Source of the DNA: Burkholderiaceae bacterium
Lineage (GTDB): Bacteria; Pseudomonadota; Gammaproteobacteria; Burkholderiales; Burkholderiaceae_C
Assembly: GCA_023954095.1 (NCBI GenBank)
Contig: JAMLIQ010000006.1
Location: 1 to 64,000 of the forward strand
Direction: 5' to 3'
DNA length: 64,000 nucleotides
Shown: one piece after another, positions 55,010-64,000 of the stretch
Position numbering within the stretch: position 1 is the first letter of the stretch
How the letters are laid out: each line of letters starts with the position of its first letter
Notes under the pieces: generated by a model
What the model saw: only the letters and a program-made list of their open reading frames with translations
Databases searched by the model: none
Told to the model about the DNA's origin: nothing
Translations under genes and position numbers: made by a program

Positions 55010-56956
55010 ATGACTGAGCTGCGCAATGCAGAACTGGATGCGCGGCGGTTTCGCCGGCGTATCCTCGTGGTGGGGGCGGTGGTGTTTTTCGCCTTTTGCC
55101 TGGTCGTGGCGCGCCTGGTCTTCCTGCAGGTGGTGCGGCATGAAGACCTGGCGGAGCAGGCGGAGAGCAACCGCACGGCCATTGTGCCGGTGGTTCCCAA
55201 CCGGGGCCTGATCCTTGATCGCAATGGCGTGGTGCTGGCCACCAACTATGCGGCCTATACGCTGGAAATCACCCCGTCCAGAGTGGGCGAACTGGACGAA
55301 ACCATTGATGCGCTGGCGCAGGTGGTGGACATTCAGCAGCGCGACCGGCGGCGCTTTCGGCGTCTGATGGAGGAGTCGCGCGGTTTTGAATCCCTGCCCA
55401 TTCGCACCCGGCTGTCGGACCAGGAAGTGGCGCGTTTCACGGCGCAGCGCTACCGCTTTCCAGGGGTGGATGTGAAAGCGCGCTTGTTTCGCAACTATCC
55501 GCTGGGCGAGGTGGCCAGCCATGCCATCGGATACATCGGGCGCATCAACCAGGCAGAAAAGGCGCAAATCCAGGATTCGGACGATGAAGCCAACTACCGG
55601 GGGACCGAATACATTGGCAAGCTGGGCATCGAGCACAGTTTCGAGGCGCCCCTGCACGGAGTGACCGGTGTCGAGCAGATGGAAACCTCGGCGGGTGGCC
55701 GGGCCGTGCGCAGGCTCGACAGCTTTCCAGCGACACCGGGCCAGACGGTTCAGTTGTCTCTGGACATCAAGCTGCAGAAGATGATCGAGGATCTGTATGG
55801 TGAGCGCCGGGGCGCCCTCGTTGCCATCGATCCCCGCACAGGAGAGGTCCTGGCACTGGTCAGCAAGCCGACCTTCGATCCGAACCTGTTTGTCGAAGGT
55901 ATCGATGTGGAGAACTGGACGGCCCTCAACAAGTCGCTCGACAAGCCCTTGCTCAACCGCGCATTGCGCGGCACCTACCCTCCGGGCTCCACCTACAAGC
56001 CTTTCATGGCCCTCGCGGCACTGGAAACCGGAAAGCGCACACCGACGGCCATCACCATGGACAACGGTTCCTGGACTTTTGGCGGGCATACGTTCCGCAG
56101 CCATGGAGACCACGGCCTGGGACCGGTGGACATGTACCGCAGCATCGTGCAGTCCAGCAACGTGTATTACTACCAGTTGGCCAATGACATGGGCGTGGAT
56201 GCGATGCACGATTTCATGAAACCGCTGGGGCTGGGGCAAATCACGGGCATTGACCTCAATGGCGAGGTGCGCGGTGTGCTGCCCAGCCAGGAGTGGAAGC
56301 GCAAGGCCTACCGGCGGCCTGAGCAGAAGAAATGGTATGCGGGAGAGACCATCTCTCTGGGCATTGGCCAGGGCTACAACACCTTCACCATGCTGCAGCT
56401 GGCGCAGGCCACCGCCACACTGGCCAATGGCGGGGTGCAGCATCGCCCGCACCTTGGCGTGGCTACCCTGGATGCGGTGACGCGCGAGAGGCATCCTCTG
56501 GAGCAGCCGGCGCCCGTGGATCTGGGTTTCAAGCCTGCCAATGTGGATGTGGTGCGGCGAGCCATGGTGGGCGTGACGCAAGGGGGGACTTCGACGCGGG
56601 TGTTTGCTGGGGCGCGCTATCTGTCTGCAGGAAAGACCGGCACCGCGCAGGCGGTGACCATCGGCCAGAAAGACCGATACAACGCCGCCAAACTGGAAGA
56701 GCACCAGCGAGACCATTCGCTCTACATTGCTTTCGCACCGGCAGAGTCGCCCCGCATTGCCTTGGCGGTGATCGTTGAGAACGCGGGTTTTGGCGCAGCC
56801 CACGCCGCCCCGATTGCCCGGCGCGTGTTTGATTACTGGCTTCTGGGGGAATACCCCAGCGAAGAGGATGTGGCTGCCATGCGCAAGGGCGTTGTTACGG
56901 CGCCCATTGGCAAGCCGCGGCAGGTGGCCGACATCGTGCTGCCCGGGCCTGAGTGA
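55010..56956 (+). CDS. mrdA: Penicillin-binding protein 2 (elongation transpeptidase)
   Basis: 648 aa. One N-terminal helix (RILVVGAVVFFAFCLVVARLVFLQ), dimerisation domain (NRGLILDRNGVVLATNYAAYTLEI), and a transpeptidase domain with the Ser-x-x-Lys motif in YPPGSTYKPF, the SxN motif in VQSSNVYYY, and KTG in AGKTGTAQA. Catalyses cross-linking during lateral wall growth with RodA. rodA is not in this window: the following gene is an EamA transporter on the opposite strand. ATG at 55010, 90 bp after mreD. Confidence 0.97.
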   Translation: MTELRNAELDARRFRRRILVVGAVVFFAFCLVVARLVFLQVVRHEDLAEQAESNRTAIVPVVPNRGLILDRNGVVLATNYAAYTLEITPSRVGELDETIDALAQVVDIQQRDRRRFRRLMEESRGFESLPIRTRLSDQEVARFTAQRYRFPGVDVKARLFRNYPLGEVASHAIGYIGRINQAEKAQIQDSDDEANYRGTEYIGKLGIEHSFEAPLHGVTGVEQMETSAGGRAVRRLDSFPATPGQTVQLSLDIKLQKMIEDLYGERRGALVAIDPRTGEVLALVSKPTFDPNLFVEGIDVENWTALNKSLDKPLLNRALRGTYPPGSTYKPFMALAALETGKRTPTAITMDNGSWTFGGHTFRSHGDHGLGPVDMYRSIVQSSNVYYYQLANDMGVDAMHDFMKPLGLGQITGIDLNGEVRGVLPSQEWKRKAYRRPEQKKWYAGETISLGIGQGYNTFTMLQLAQATATLANGGVQHRPHLGVATLDAVTRERHPLEQPAPVDLGFKPANVDVVRRAMVGVTQGGTSTRVFAGARYLSAGKTGTAQAVTIGQKDRYNAAKLEEHQRDHSLYIAFAPAESPRIALAVIVENAGFGAAHAAPIARRVFDYWLLGEYPSEEDVAAMRKGVVTAPIGKPRQVADIVLPGPE

Positions 56957-56962
56957 CGGGCG

Positions 56963-57853
56963 TCAGGCGGTGATGGTGGCTGGAGCGGCGGGGCGCCATT
57001 GGCTGAAGATCAGGGCTGCTACCACCAGACTGGCCCCACTGAGCCCGGCCCATCCCAGGCGTTCACCCAGCAAAGCCCAGGCCGTGAGGGCTGCAAAAAC
57101 CGGTTCCAGGCCAAAAATGATGGCGCTGCGCATGGCGTCCACACGCTGCTGCCCCCAGGCCTGCAACGTGACCACGACGACACTGGCTAGCAAACCCAGG
57201 TAGAGCAGCGCCATCCAGGCCGAACCGCCGAGGTGCGCCAGCGCTCCCAGCCAGGCCACGCCCGTGCCGCGCGCCAGCAGCAGCGCCATGGATGCCAGAC
57301 ACATCATGGTGGCCTGGGCGGCTGCCATGCGGGTGGACCGCAGCGGCAGCACCATATTGCGACGGGCGCACTCTTCCAGGGCCAGGATGTAGATGGCGTA
57401 GAACAGCGTACTCGCCAGCGTCAGGGAATCGCCCAGGTTCCACGGCTCATCCTCATGGAACATCAGCACCATGCCGACGCAGGCCATGGCACAGGCCGCC
57501 CACAACTGCCAGCCATAGCGGCGCTTGAGAACCAGCATGGCCAGCAAGGGGACGACCAGGACGTTCAGGCCGGTGACAAAGGCATTGCGGTTGCTGCTGG
57601 TGCGCGCCAATCCTTCGATCTGCAGCCAGAAGGCCAGAAACAGCAGCAATCCCAGGGCGCAGCCCCACAGGCGCTCACTGCGGCGCATGCCCCACCACAG
57701 GGGCCCAAGCACGACCAGGGCGATGGCAAAACGCAGCCAGATGATCTGCAGGGCATCAAGCTGGGATGACAGCAGCTTCATGGCGGGGAACGTGGTTCCC
57801 CACACCATGGTGACCAGAAGCAGGGCCAACAGGCCAAAACGTTCACGGCGCAT
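56963..57853 (-). CDS. EamA/DMT-superfamily transporter
   Basis: 296 aa with ten predicted helices in two EamA repeats: LLALLLVTMVWGTTFPAMKLLS at the N-terminus, TGLNVLVVPLLAMLVLKRRY in the first repeat, and ALRSAIIF-like AMRSAIIFGLEPVFAALTAWALLGERLGWAGLSGASLVVAALI in the second. Probably exports metabolites or amino acids. It converges with mrdA (6 bp gap), and a terminator for the upstream porin gene lies just before its start. Confidence 0.9.
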   Translation of the reverse strand: MRRERFGLLALLLVTMVWGTTFPAMKLLSSQLDALQIIWLRFAIALVVLGPLWWGMRRSERLWGCALGLLLFLAFWLQIEGLARTSSNRNAFVTGLNVLVVPLLAMLVLKRRYGWQLWAACAMACVGMVLMFHEDEPWNLGDSLTLASTLFYAIYILALEECARRNMVLPLRSTRMAAAQATMMCLASMALLLARGTGVAWLGALAHLGGSAWMALLYLGLLASVVVVTLQAWGQQRVDAMRSAIIFGLEPVFAALTAWALLGERLGWAGLSGASLVVAALIFSQWRPAAPATITA

Positions 57854-57884
57854 AAAAAAAGCTGACCGGTTGCCCGGCCAGCTG
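57854..57884 (-). terminator. Intrinsic terminator of the porin gene
   Basis: On the minus strand: AGCTGGCCGG, loop, CCGGTCAGCT, then TTTTTTT. It lies 22 bp past the porin stop and just before the EamA start. Confidence 0.88.
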
Positions 57885-57905
57885 CGTGAGGGGGGCGAAG
57901 GGATG

Positions 57906-59192
57906 TCAGTTGAAGAGGTAGCGCGCCTGCAGGTTCAGGCGCGTCATACGGCCGGTGTCGCCGCCAAACGTGGTGCGTCGACCGCCCAGCAGTTCGCCAC
58001 CCAGCTCCACGTTCTTGATCGGCGTGTAGTACAGGCCGGCATGCCACTGGAACAGCTTGAGATTGCCGCCCGAGCCGTAAGCGTTCACGTAGTCGTCGCC
58101 CAGCTTGCGCCGGGATTCCACCCAGCCCATGGCCAGCGTGCCGCGCAATTGCTCGCTGAATACATTGCCCAGGCCCAGTACCACGCCCTGGGCGCGATCC
58201 AGCCGCAGCGTGCTGCCATCGGCCACGGGGTAGTTGGCGCCGACCAGGTAGGCACCGTCGTTGTCACCATCCATCAGCGTGTACTGCGCCATCAGCGTGG
58301 TGGTCCCGGTGAGCTTGTAGGAGCCCGACAGGCCGAAGCCCAGGCCGCGCTTGCTGACTCCGCCCATGCGCTGCTCGTGCGAAAGCATGCGGGCGCTCAT
58401 GCTGCCCCAGTCGTAGCCCTTGTCGATGCGTGCGATGAGGTTGGGCGAGTGCGCACCGTCGGACGGGTCTTCGAGGGCAAACTGGAATTTGGCCAGGTTG
58501 GGGTTGTTGTAGGTGTAACGCACCTGCACCGGGCGGCGGGAGGTGGCGCCGGGCGGGCCATTGAAATCCACGGTCTCGGGCAGGTTGTCCAGATCCATGA
58601 AGGTGGACCAGGTCTGGCCGATCAGCCAGCCGGCGTACTCGCCATAGGCGTGGCGCAGGCGCAGGCGGTTGCGGTTGCACTCCGAGCCGCAGTAGCCATA
58701 GAAATCGGCCTCGATCTTGGTGTTGAACGCGCCGTTGCCCATGGGGGTGGAGGTTTCAAAACCAAATCGCGAGGTCTGGCCGGTCAGCACGGTCTTGCCA
58801 TGGTCGCTGCTGCCCAGGGGCTGTTCGGCGAGGTTGGAGAAGTTGTCACCGGGGGCCGTGCCCTTGAAGTCCTTGATCAGGTTGGCTTCGGCAAAACCGT
58901 AGACGCGAATGGATGTCTCGCTGCCCGGCAAACGGAAGCTGCCCGGAATGTCGCCCAGCACGACCGCATCCTTCTGCTTGAGTTCGACCGCGTCGATACG
59001 GTCGTTCCAGCCCGACGCCGAAGCGGCGGGTGCCTGGGCTTGCTGCGCCTTCATCTGGTTCAACTCGGCGCGCAGGGCCTTGAGTTCATTGCGCAGTTCC
59101 TCGAAATCCTTGGCCGACTGGGCCAAGGCGCCCGGGGGCAGACTGCACAGGCCGGCGGCCAGCAGGGTCACGAATGCAGGGGTCAGTTTCAT
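57906..59192 (-). CDS. DcaP-like outer-membrane porin
   Basis: 428 aa from the ATG at 59192. The signal peptide ends near ALA|QSAK. A coiled coil (FEELRNELKALRAELNQMKAQQ) follows, then a beta-barrel with alternating strands, e.g. IRVYGFAEANLIKDF, SRFGFETSTP, FNTKIEADFYGYCG, NRLRLRHAYGEYAGWLIGQTWSTFMD and a final aromatic-Asn LQARYLFN. This arrangement (coiled coil plus 16-strand-like barrel) matches the DcaP family, which take up small dicarboxylates or similar acids. Followed by a terminator. Upstream lies the polar amino-acid transporter. Confidence 0.85.
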   Translation of the reverse strand: MKLTPAFVTLLAAGLCSLPPGALAQSAKDFEELRNELKALRAELNQMKAQQAQAPAASASGWNDRIDAVELKQKDAVVLGDIPGSFRLPGSETSIRVYGFAEANLIKDFKGTAPGDNFSNLAEQPLGSSDHGKTVLTGQTSRFGFETSTPMGNGAFNTKIEADFYGYCGSECNRNRLRLRHAYGEYAGWLIGQTWSTFMDLDNLPETVDFNGPPGATSRRPVQVRYTYNNPNLAKFQFALEDPSDGAHSPNLIARIDKGYDWGSMSARMLSHEQRMGGVSKRGLGFGLSGSYKLTGTTTLMAQYTLMDGDNDGAYLVGANYPVADGSTLRLDRAQGVVLGLGNVFSEQLRGTLAMGWVESRRKLGDDYVNAYGSGGNLKLFQWHAGLYYTPIKNVELGGELLGGRRTTFGGDTGRMTRLNLQARYLFN

Positions 59193-59244
59193 GGTCACTC
59201 CGTTGGGTTTTTGGGGGTGTTGCGAAGACGATGGGCTCTGGATC

Positions 59245-59988
59245 TCAGGCGCCCATGCGGCCAATGAAGGCCCGGATGCGGTCATTGCCCGGGTCGTTGA
59301 AGAAATCGGCAGGAGGCGCGTCGTGCGCTATGCGGCCCTGGTCAAAGAACAGCACGCGGTCAGCCACCTCGCGGGCAAAACCCATCTCGTGCGTGACCAC
59401 GATCATGGTCATGCCGCCCCGGGCCAGCTCACGCATCACATCCAGCACCTCCTGCACCATCTCCGGGTCGAGGGCTGAAGTGGGTTCGTCAAACAGCATC
59501 ACCTGGGGTGCCATCGCCAGTGCACGGGCGATGGCCACGCGCTGCTGCTGCCCGCCCGACAGTTGCCAGGGGTATTTGTGCGCGTGCTCCTGCAGCCCTA
59601 CGCGGCGCAGCAGCACCATCGCCTGTTCGTTGGCCTGGGCGCGGGCTGTGCGGCGGATGCGCCGGGGTGCCAGCGTGATGTTGTCGAGCACGCTGAGATG
59701 GCCGAACAGATTGAATTGCTGGAACACCATGCCAACCTCGCTGCGCTGGCGCTGCAAGGTGTGTGGATCGTCCGTGACGGGCACTCCACCAATGGTGATG
59801 GAACCGCTGTCATGGGGTTCGAGCCGGTTGATGGCGCGCAGCAGGGTGCTCTTGCCCGAGCCCGAGGCGCCGATGATGACCGTCACCTCTCCCGTGTTGA
59901 AGTGCGTGGAAACGTCGCGCAGCACCTGGTGCGCGCCGAAGGATTTGCAGACCCGGTCTGCCACGATGTAGGGGCTGGCCGCACTCAT
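59245..59988 (-). CDS. Polar amino-acid ABC transporter ATPase
   Basis: 247 aa. Walker [18 protein letters not shown]-loop near MVFQQFNLF, signature [15 protein letters not shown], Walker [14 protein letters not shown] and the His switch VVTHEMGFA. This is the GlnQ/HisP/ArtP type. Its start overlaps the permease stop by 4 bp (ATGA), so the two are coupled. It is the last gene of the ABC operon. Confidence 0.95.
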   Translation of the reverse strand: MSAASPYIVADRVCKSFGAHQVLRDVSTHFNTGEVTVIIGASGSGKSTLLRAINRLEPHDSGSITIGGVPVTDDPHTLQRQRSEVGMVFQQFNLFGHLSVLDNITLAPRRIRRTARAQANEQAMVLLRRVGLQEHAHKYPWQLSGGQQQRVAIARALAMAPQVMLFDEPTSALDPEMVQEVLDVMRELARGGMTMIVVTHEMGFAREVADRVLFFDQGRIAHDAPPADFFNDPGNDRIRAFIGRMGA

Positions 59989-60767
59989 TGGTTGCGCCCT
60001 TCCACGTCGAAACGGTACTCGATGGCGTTGGAGATCTGCGTCACCAGCGTGGTCAGCAGCAGATAGGTGACCGCGACCGTGGTGAGGGTGGCAATGGGCT
60101 GGAAAGTGGCTGACTGGATGCGGTTGCCCACGTTGGTCAGCTCCACCACGCCGATGGCATAAGCCAGCGACGAATCCTTGAGCAGGGCCACGAAATTGCT
60201 CACCAAGGGCGGCAGTGCAATCTTGAAGGCCTGGGGGAACACCACATCAAAGAACACATGGGTACGGCCCAGGCCCAGAGCGCGTGCGGCTTCGGTCTGG
60301 CCCCGGGGAACCGCCAGCAGGCCGGCCCGGATGGCTTCGGCGTTGTAGGCCCCGACGTTCAGGGCCAGCGCCACCACAGCGGCGGCAAAATCGGGCAGGT
60401 TCAGTCCGGGCACGAGCACGGGCAGTGCAAAGTAGACGAACAGGATCTGCACCAGCAGCGGTGTGCCGCGGATGGCCCAGATGTAGAAACTGGCTGCCCA
60501 GCGCAACGCCGCCCAGCGTGCGGTGCGCGCCAGGGCGGCTGCTGTACCCAGGGCCAGTCCGACGCTACCGCTGACGAGCGTCAGCCACAGCGTGGTACGG
60601 GCACCGGCCGAAAAGGCCTGTGCGTTCGGTCCGATGGGCTCGGGCAGGAAGGAGAGAACCTGGCCCAGCAGGGCCAGTGCGGACACCATCAGCACCAGAG
60701 CGCTGACCAGCGTGGCATTGCTGCGCTGCTGGCGGCTCCAGTGGTGCGGCCAAAGGGCGATGAGCAT
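59985..60767 (-). CDS. Polar amino-acid ABC transporter permease
   Basis: 260 aa. Five helices and the EAA loop [32 protein letters not shown], typical of HisM/GlnP permeases. The N-terminus ([27 protein letters not shown]) is longer than in some family members. One permease is encoded, so it may act as a homodimer. Followed by the ATPase gene, preceded by the binding protein. Confidence 0.94.
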   Translation of the reverse strand: MLIALWPHHWSRQQRSNATLVSALVLMVSALALLGQVLSFLPEPIGPNAQAFSAGARTTLWLTLVSGSVGLALGTAAALARTARWAALRWAASFYIWAIRGTPLLVQILFVYFALPVLVPGLNLPDFAAAVVALALNVGAYNAEAIRAGLLAVPRGQTEAARALGLGRTHVFFDVVFPQAFKIALPPLVSNFVALLKDSSLAYAIGVVELTNVGNRIQSATFQPIATLTTVAVTYLLLTTLVTQISNAIEYRFDVEGRNQ

Positions 60768-60799
60768 GAGAAACCGTCAGGAAGGGCGAATGCCCGCGC

Positions 60800-61561
60800 T
60801 CAGTTGCAGCGCACGTCTTCGTTGAAATACTTCTTGGAGAGCTGGGTGTAGCTGCCGTCGGCCATGGTCTCGGCCAGGGCCTTGGACCAGCCCTGGGCCA
60901 GCGACTGGTTGCCCTTGGCCACAGCGGCGGCGATGCGCTCGATGAACAGCATGTCGCCCAGCTTGAAGCCGGCTGTTGGGTTCTTGTCCACCACGGCCTT
61001 GGCCACGAAACGGTCGGTCACCCAGGCATCGACGCGGCGCGAGTTGAGTGCGCTGCGCGCATCCACGTCGGTCGGAAAGTTCTTCATTTCCTTGATGGCG
61101 GAGACCTTCTGCACGTTCTCCAGGTAGCTGGTGCCGGTCTGCACTGCCACCACCTTGCCTGCCAGGTCCTTGGCGGTACGGATGGCCGGGTCCATGGCGA
61201 TGATCATGCCGCCCGAGCAGTAGTGCGGTTCGGTGAATGTGACCGCCTTGGCGCGCTCGTCGGTGATGCCGTGCGAAGCAATCACCAGATCCCAGCGGTC
61301 CTGGCGCAGGCCGGTGAGCAGGGCGTCAAAGCCCAGCGTCTTCCACTGGATGGTCACGCCCATCTTCTTGGCCACGAGTTCGGCCAGATCGACCTCGAAG
61401 CCCGTCAGCGTAGTGCCGTTGAAGAAATTGAAGGGGGCGAATTGCCCTTCGGTGGCAATGAGGATCTTGCCGTCTTTCTTGATTTCGTCGAGGGTGCGTG
61501 CTTGCACGGAAAAGACGGCGCACAGCGCCACAGCGGAGGCAACGAGCTTGAGCAACTTCAT
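60800..61561 (-). CDS. Periplasmic amino-acid-binding protein of the ABC transporter
   Basis: 253 aa from the ATG at 61561. Signal peptide ends near VQA|RTLDE. SBP family 3 features: GKILIATEGQFAPFNFFNG, LTGFEVDLAELVAKKMGVTIQWKT, FDALLTGLRQDRWDLVIAS, ITDERAKAVTFTEPHY and AVQTGTSYLENVQK. The specificity is not clear; glutamine, lysine/arginine or aspartate/glutamate are possible. First gene of the operon, with a leader containing two terminator-like hairpins. Confidence 0.93.
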   Translation of the reverse strand: MKLLKLVASAVALCAVFSVQARTLDEIKKDGKILIATEGQFAPFNFFNGTTLTGFEVDLAELVAKKMGVTIQWKTLGFDALLTGLRQDRWDLVIASHGITDERAKAVTFTEPHYCSGGMIIAMDPAIRTAKDLAGKVVAVQTGTSYLENVQKVSAIKEMKNFPTDVDARSALNSRRVDAWVTDRFVAKAVVDKNPTAGFKLGDMLFIERIAAAVAKGNQSLAQGWSKALAETMADGSYTQLSKKYFNEDVRCN

Positions 61562-61591
61562 TGTGTGTCCTGTCGGGGGTGGTTCAGGTAC

Positions 61592-61669
61592 AAAAAATCC
61601 GGCCTGCGGATAGCAAGGCCGGAACCAGAAAAACCACAGGGCGGTACAAGGGTGTTTGCGCCGCCCTGT
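61592..61669 (-). terminator. Tandem terminator-like hairpins upstream of the ABC operon
   Basis: Reading leftward: hairpin A, ACAGGGCGG (61661-61669) with CCGCCCTGT (61636-61644), followed by GGTTTTTC; then hairpin B, TCCGGCCT (61616-61623) with AGGCCGGA (61598-61605), followed by TTTTTT. A TATAAT is at 61685-61690 on the same strand. They may end the TSUP transcript or act as an attenuator or small RNA in front of the binding-protein gene. Confidence 0.75.
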
Positions 61670-61736
61670 CATTGAACTGACGCAATTATAGAGGGGGGCT
61701 TTGCAGTACCGGCTATTGAGGACAACCCCTATGGTG

Positions 61737-62495
61737 TCAGCGCAGGAACGCGTCGTAGCCGGTTTTGAGGATCAGGGTACTGACCACGAAAATGAAAATC
61801 CAGCGCACGAAGCCCGTGCCGTGCTTGAGCGCCATGTGGGTGCCCAGCAGACTGCCCACCACATTGGCCACCGCCAGGGGCAGGGCGAAATGCCACCAGA
61901 CATGGCCCTTGTATGTGAAGAGGATGAGAGCCGCGATGTTCGTCGAAACATTGAGCAGCTTCGCTGATGCGGATGCGTTCAGAAAGTCGTAGCCCAGCAG
62001 GCGCACGAACAGAAACACGAAGAAACTGCCGGTGCCCGGGCCGAAGAAACCGTCGTAGAAACCCACCAGCAGACCAATCAGGCTGGCGGCCAGCCACTCG
62101 GCGTTTTCTGCAAATCGGGGGATATGGTGGCGGCCCAGTTCCTTCTTGGCCAGCGTGTAGGCCAGCACGGCCAGCAGTACCAGCGGCAAGAGCTTGCGCA
62201 GAAAGTCGGGCGAGAGCACGGTGACAGCCCAGGCTCCGGCAAAAGCGCCGATGAATCCGGCCAGTGCGGCCGGCAGCATGGCCTGCCAGCGGATCTGGAC
62301 CCGGCGGCTGTACTGCCAGGTCGCCATGGCCGTGCCCCAGATCGAGGCGCTCTTGTTGGTGCCCAGGAGCGTCGCCGGGGGGGCGCTCGGGAAGGTCGCA
62401 AACAAGGCAGGCAGCAAAATCAGGCCGCCGCCGCCGACGATGGCATCCACAAAGCCGGCAAACAGGGAGGCCAGCGAAACCAGTATCCATTCCAT
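61737..62495 (-). CDS. TSUP-family (TauE/SafE) permease
   Basis: 252 aa with about eight helices. The paired TSUP repeats are clear: LASLFAGFVDAIVGGGGLILLPALFATFPSAPPATLLGTNKSASIWGT and SLIGLLVGFYDGFFGPGTGSFFVFLFVRLLGYDFLNASASAKLLNVSTN. Members carry sulfite, sulfoacetate or similar organic sulfur anions; the substrate is not known here. It stands alone, with its promoter region sharing the 240-bp gap to the GMC gene. Confidence 0.9.
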   Translation of the reverse strand: MEWILVSLASLFAGFVDAIVGGGGLILLPALFATFPSAPPATLLGTNKSASIWGTAMATWQYSRRVQIRWQAMLPAALAGFIGAFAGAWAVTVLSPDFLRKLLPLVLLAVLAYTLAKKELGRHHIPRFAENAEWLAASLIGLLVGFYDGFFGPGTGSFFVFLFVRLLGYDFLNASASAKLLNVSTNIAALILFTYKGHVWWHFALPLAVANVVGSLLGTHMALKHGTGFVRWIFIFVVSTLILKTGYDAFLR

Positions 62496-62536
62496 GGGCG
62501 GATTGTCGCACCCTGCCTGGATCGCCTGATCGGGTG

Positions 62537-62563
62537 AAAAAAAACGCTGGACAGGCCAGCGTT
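62537..62563 (-). terminator. Intrinsic terminator after the GMC oxidoreductase gene
   Basis: On the minus strand: AACGCTGG, loop, CCAGCGTT, then TTTTTT. It lies about 176 bp past the GMC stop and just ahead of the TSUP gene. Confidence 0.85.
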
Positions 62564-62738
62564 TGCAAAAAACTGCGCCTCATCGGGCGCTTTGAAAATG
62601 GTTGTGGCTGTAGGTTGTCTCCCCGGCCCCCCGTTCGACGCACCGGGGTGCGCTTTCGAGTGCATGAACTGTAACGGCGCAGGCCCCGCAGGGGCATTGG
62701 GGATTTCCCGCCCTGCAAACCTGAATCGTTACGACGTG

Positions 62739-64000
62739 TTAGCGGGAATGGTCCGCCTCGATCCAGGCGGCGGCCTTCTCGGCCATCATCAGCGTGGGCG
62801 AATTGGTGTTGCCGCTGGTGATGGTGGGCATGGCGCCGGCGTCCACCACGCGCAGGCCCCGGATGCCGCGCACGCGCATGCGTGCATCCAGCACGGCCAT
62901 CGGATCGCTGTCCTGGCCCATCTTTGTGGTGCCGACGGGGTGAAAGATGGTCGTGGCGATGTCGCCCGCCAGGCGCGTGAGCTCCTCGTCGGTCTGGAAC
63001 TGCACACCGGGCTTGAATTCTTCGGGCTGGTAGCGGGCCAGCGCAGGTTGCGCCACGATGCGGCGCGTCACGCGCAGGCTGTCGGCGGCCACTTGGCGGT
63101 CTTCGGGTGTGCTCAGATAGTTGGGCGCAATGGCCGGGGCGTCCCCGAAGCGGCCGCTTTTGATCTGCACCGTGCCCCGGCTGGTGGGGTTCAGGTTGCA
63201 CACGCTGGCCGTAAAGGCGGGAAAGCTGTGCAGCGGCTCGCCAAACGCGTCCAGCGAGAGCGGCTGCACGTGGTATTCGATGTTGGGCCAGGGCTGGTCG
63301 GCGCTGCTGCGCGTGAAGGCGCCGAGCTGCGAGGGTGCCATGCTCATCGGGCCGCTGCGCTTGAGCGCGTATTCAAGCCCGATCGCAGCCTTGCCGATCA
63401 GTGAACTGGCCAGCGTGTTGAGCGTCTTGACGCCCTGCACCTTGTAGACCGAGCGGATCTGCAGGTGGTCCTGCAGGTTGGCGCCCACGCCGGGCAGGTC
63501 GTGCACCACTTCCACGCCGTGCTCACGCAGCAGCGCAGCCGGGCCGATGCCCGAGAGCTGCAGCAGTTGTGGCGAGTTGATGGCCCCCGCGCTCAGCACC
63601 ACCTCGCAGCTTGCGTGCGCAGTCACCATCTCCTTGCCGGTCCAGACCTGCACGCCCGTGCAGCGGCGGCTGCCGTCGCCTTGGGGCTCCACGATCAGGC
63701 GCGTGGCCTGCGCGCTGGTCCACATCTCGAAATTGGGGCGGTCATAGCAGGCGGGGCGCAGGAAGGCCTTGGCTGTGTTCCAGCGCCAGCCTTTCTTCTG
63801 GTTCACTTCGAAATAGCCCACGCCCTCATTGGTGCCGCTGTTGAAATCGTCGGTCGCCGGGATGCCGGCCTGTTGTGCCGCCTGGGCGAAGGCATCGAGC
63901 ACATCCCAGCGCAGGCGCTGGCGCTCCACGCGCCATTCGCCGGTGCTGCCATGCGACTTGTTGCCATGCAGCCTTGCAATGGCGGGCGAGGCCTCGTTGG
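62739..64000 (-). CDS. GMC-family (choline-dehydrogenase-like) oxidoreductase, 5' end beyond the window
   Basis: The window holds the C-terminal 419 codons plus the stop at 62739; the start lies past base 64000. GMC signature 2 is GAINSPQLLQLSGIGPAALL. The catalytic His is in TTIFHPVGTTKMG, and the end GLRVVDAGAMPTITSGNTNSPTLMMAEKAA is typical. The family oxidises alcohols such as choline, glycol ethers or sugars with FAD. No neighbours tell the substrate. Followed by a terminator. Confidence 0.93.
   Translation of the reverse strand, partial: NEASPAIARLHGNKSHGSTGEWRVERQRLRWDVLDAFAQAAQQAGIPATDDFNSGTNEGVGYFEVNQKKGWRWNTAKAFLRPACYDRPNFEMWTSAQATRLIVEPQGDGSRRCTGVQVWTGKEMVTAHASCEVVLSAGAINSPQLLQLSGIGPAALLREHGVEVVHDLPGVGANLQDHLQIRSVYKVQGVKTLNTLASSLIGKAAIGLEYALKRSGPMSMAPSQLGAFTRSSADQPWPNIEYHVQPLSLDAFGEPLHSFPAFTASVCNLNPTSRGTVQIKSGRFGDAPAIAPNYLSTPEDRQVAADSLRVTRRIVAQPALARYQPEEFKPGVQFQTDEELTRLAGDIATTIFHPVGTTKMGQDSDPMAVLDARMRVRGIRGLRVVDAGAMPTITSGNTNSPTLMMAEKAAAWIEADHSR

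Overview
The window is GC-rich, densely coded DNA of a betaproteobacterium, most likely a member of the Comamonadaceae (Acidovorax-like). This rests on the gatCAB / mreBCD-mrdA arrangement, an AcuI-type reductase, beta-alanine catabolism genes, and especially a dispersed ~60-75 bp repeat built around TAGCTGCTAGCGCTT...AAGCGCTAGAGG that I associate with that family. No rRNA, tRNA, CRISPR array, IS element or prophage was seen. The species is not determined.

Layout. 1-7506 is a redox locus. A response regulator (cut by the window edge) and an exported PepSY protein point left. A ferric-reductase-like haem/flavin protein, PepSY, DUF2271, a PepSY-flavoprotein reductase fusion, the flavin transferase ApbE and a small exported protein point right. 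The 5' end of this operon is duplicated, and an AT-rich DUF4431 gene sits between the two ~130 bp copies. 7515-12265 holds an AcuI-type reductase, a hemerythrin, a lipoprotein and a secreted FAD oxidoreductase. 12289-24245 (all minus strand) looks like a membrane and polyamine gene set (SPFH, DUF4178, DUF350, membrane-anchored SpeE homologue, FAD oxidoreductase) split by a ~7.3 kb restriction island. The island encodes a type III methyltransferase Mod, a DUF3800 protein followed by a structured RNA candidate, a type III Res helicase-nuclease and a DUF262/DUF1524 GmrSD-like nuclease.

24473-32930 carries a DUF2061 protein, an orphan flagellar rod-like protein, a LysR regulator divergent from beta-alanine:pyruvate transaminase and MmsA, malic enzyme MaeB, and a barnase-barstar toxin/immunity pair. 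33056-48721 is mostly housekeeping: radA, ilvE, LPS-type glycosyltransferase and O-antigen ligase, a nitronate monooxygenase homologue, a two-component system, ampG, an M48 protease, a metallo-beta-lactamase-fold hydrolase, a GspE/PilB ATPase, and xthA with pyrE in divergent orientation with overlapping starts. 48718-56956 is the gatCAB operon divergent from mreB-mreC-mreD-mrdA, the cell-elongation cluster. 56963-64000 holds an EamA exporter, a DcaP-like porin, a polar amino-acid ABC transporter with a hairpin-rich upstream region, a TSUP permease and a partial GMC oxidoreductase.

The most interesting parts are the DUF3800 gene with its structured 3' RNA candidate inside the type III restriction island, the way that island splits the SPFH/DUF4178/DUF350/SpeE set, the probable flavinylated electron-transfer operon, and the repeat family, several copies of which lie in frame inside genes.
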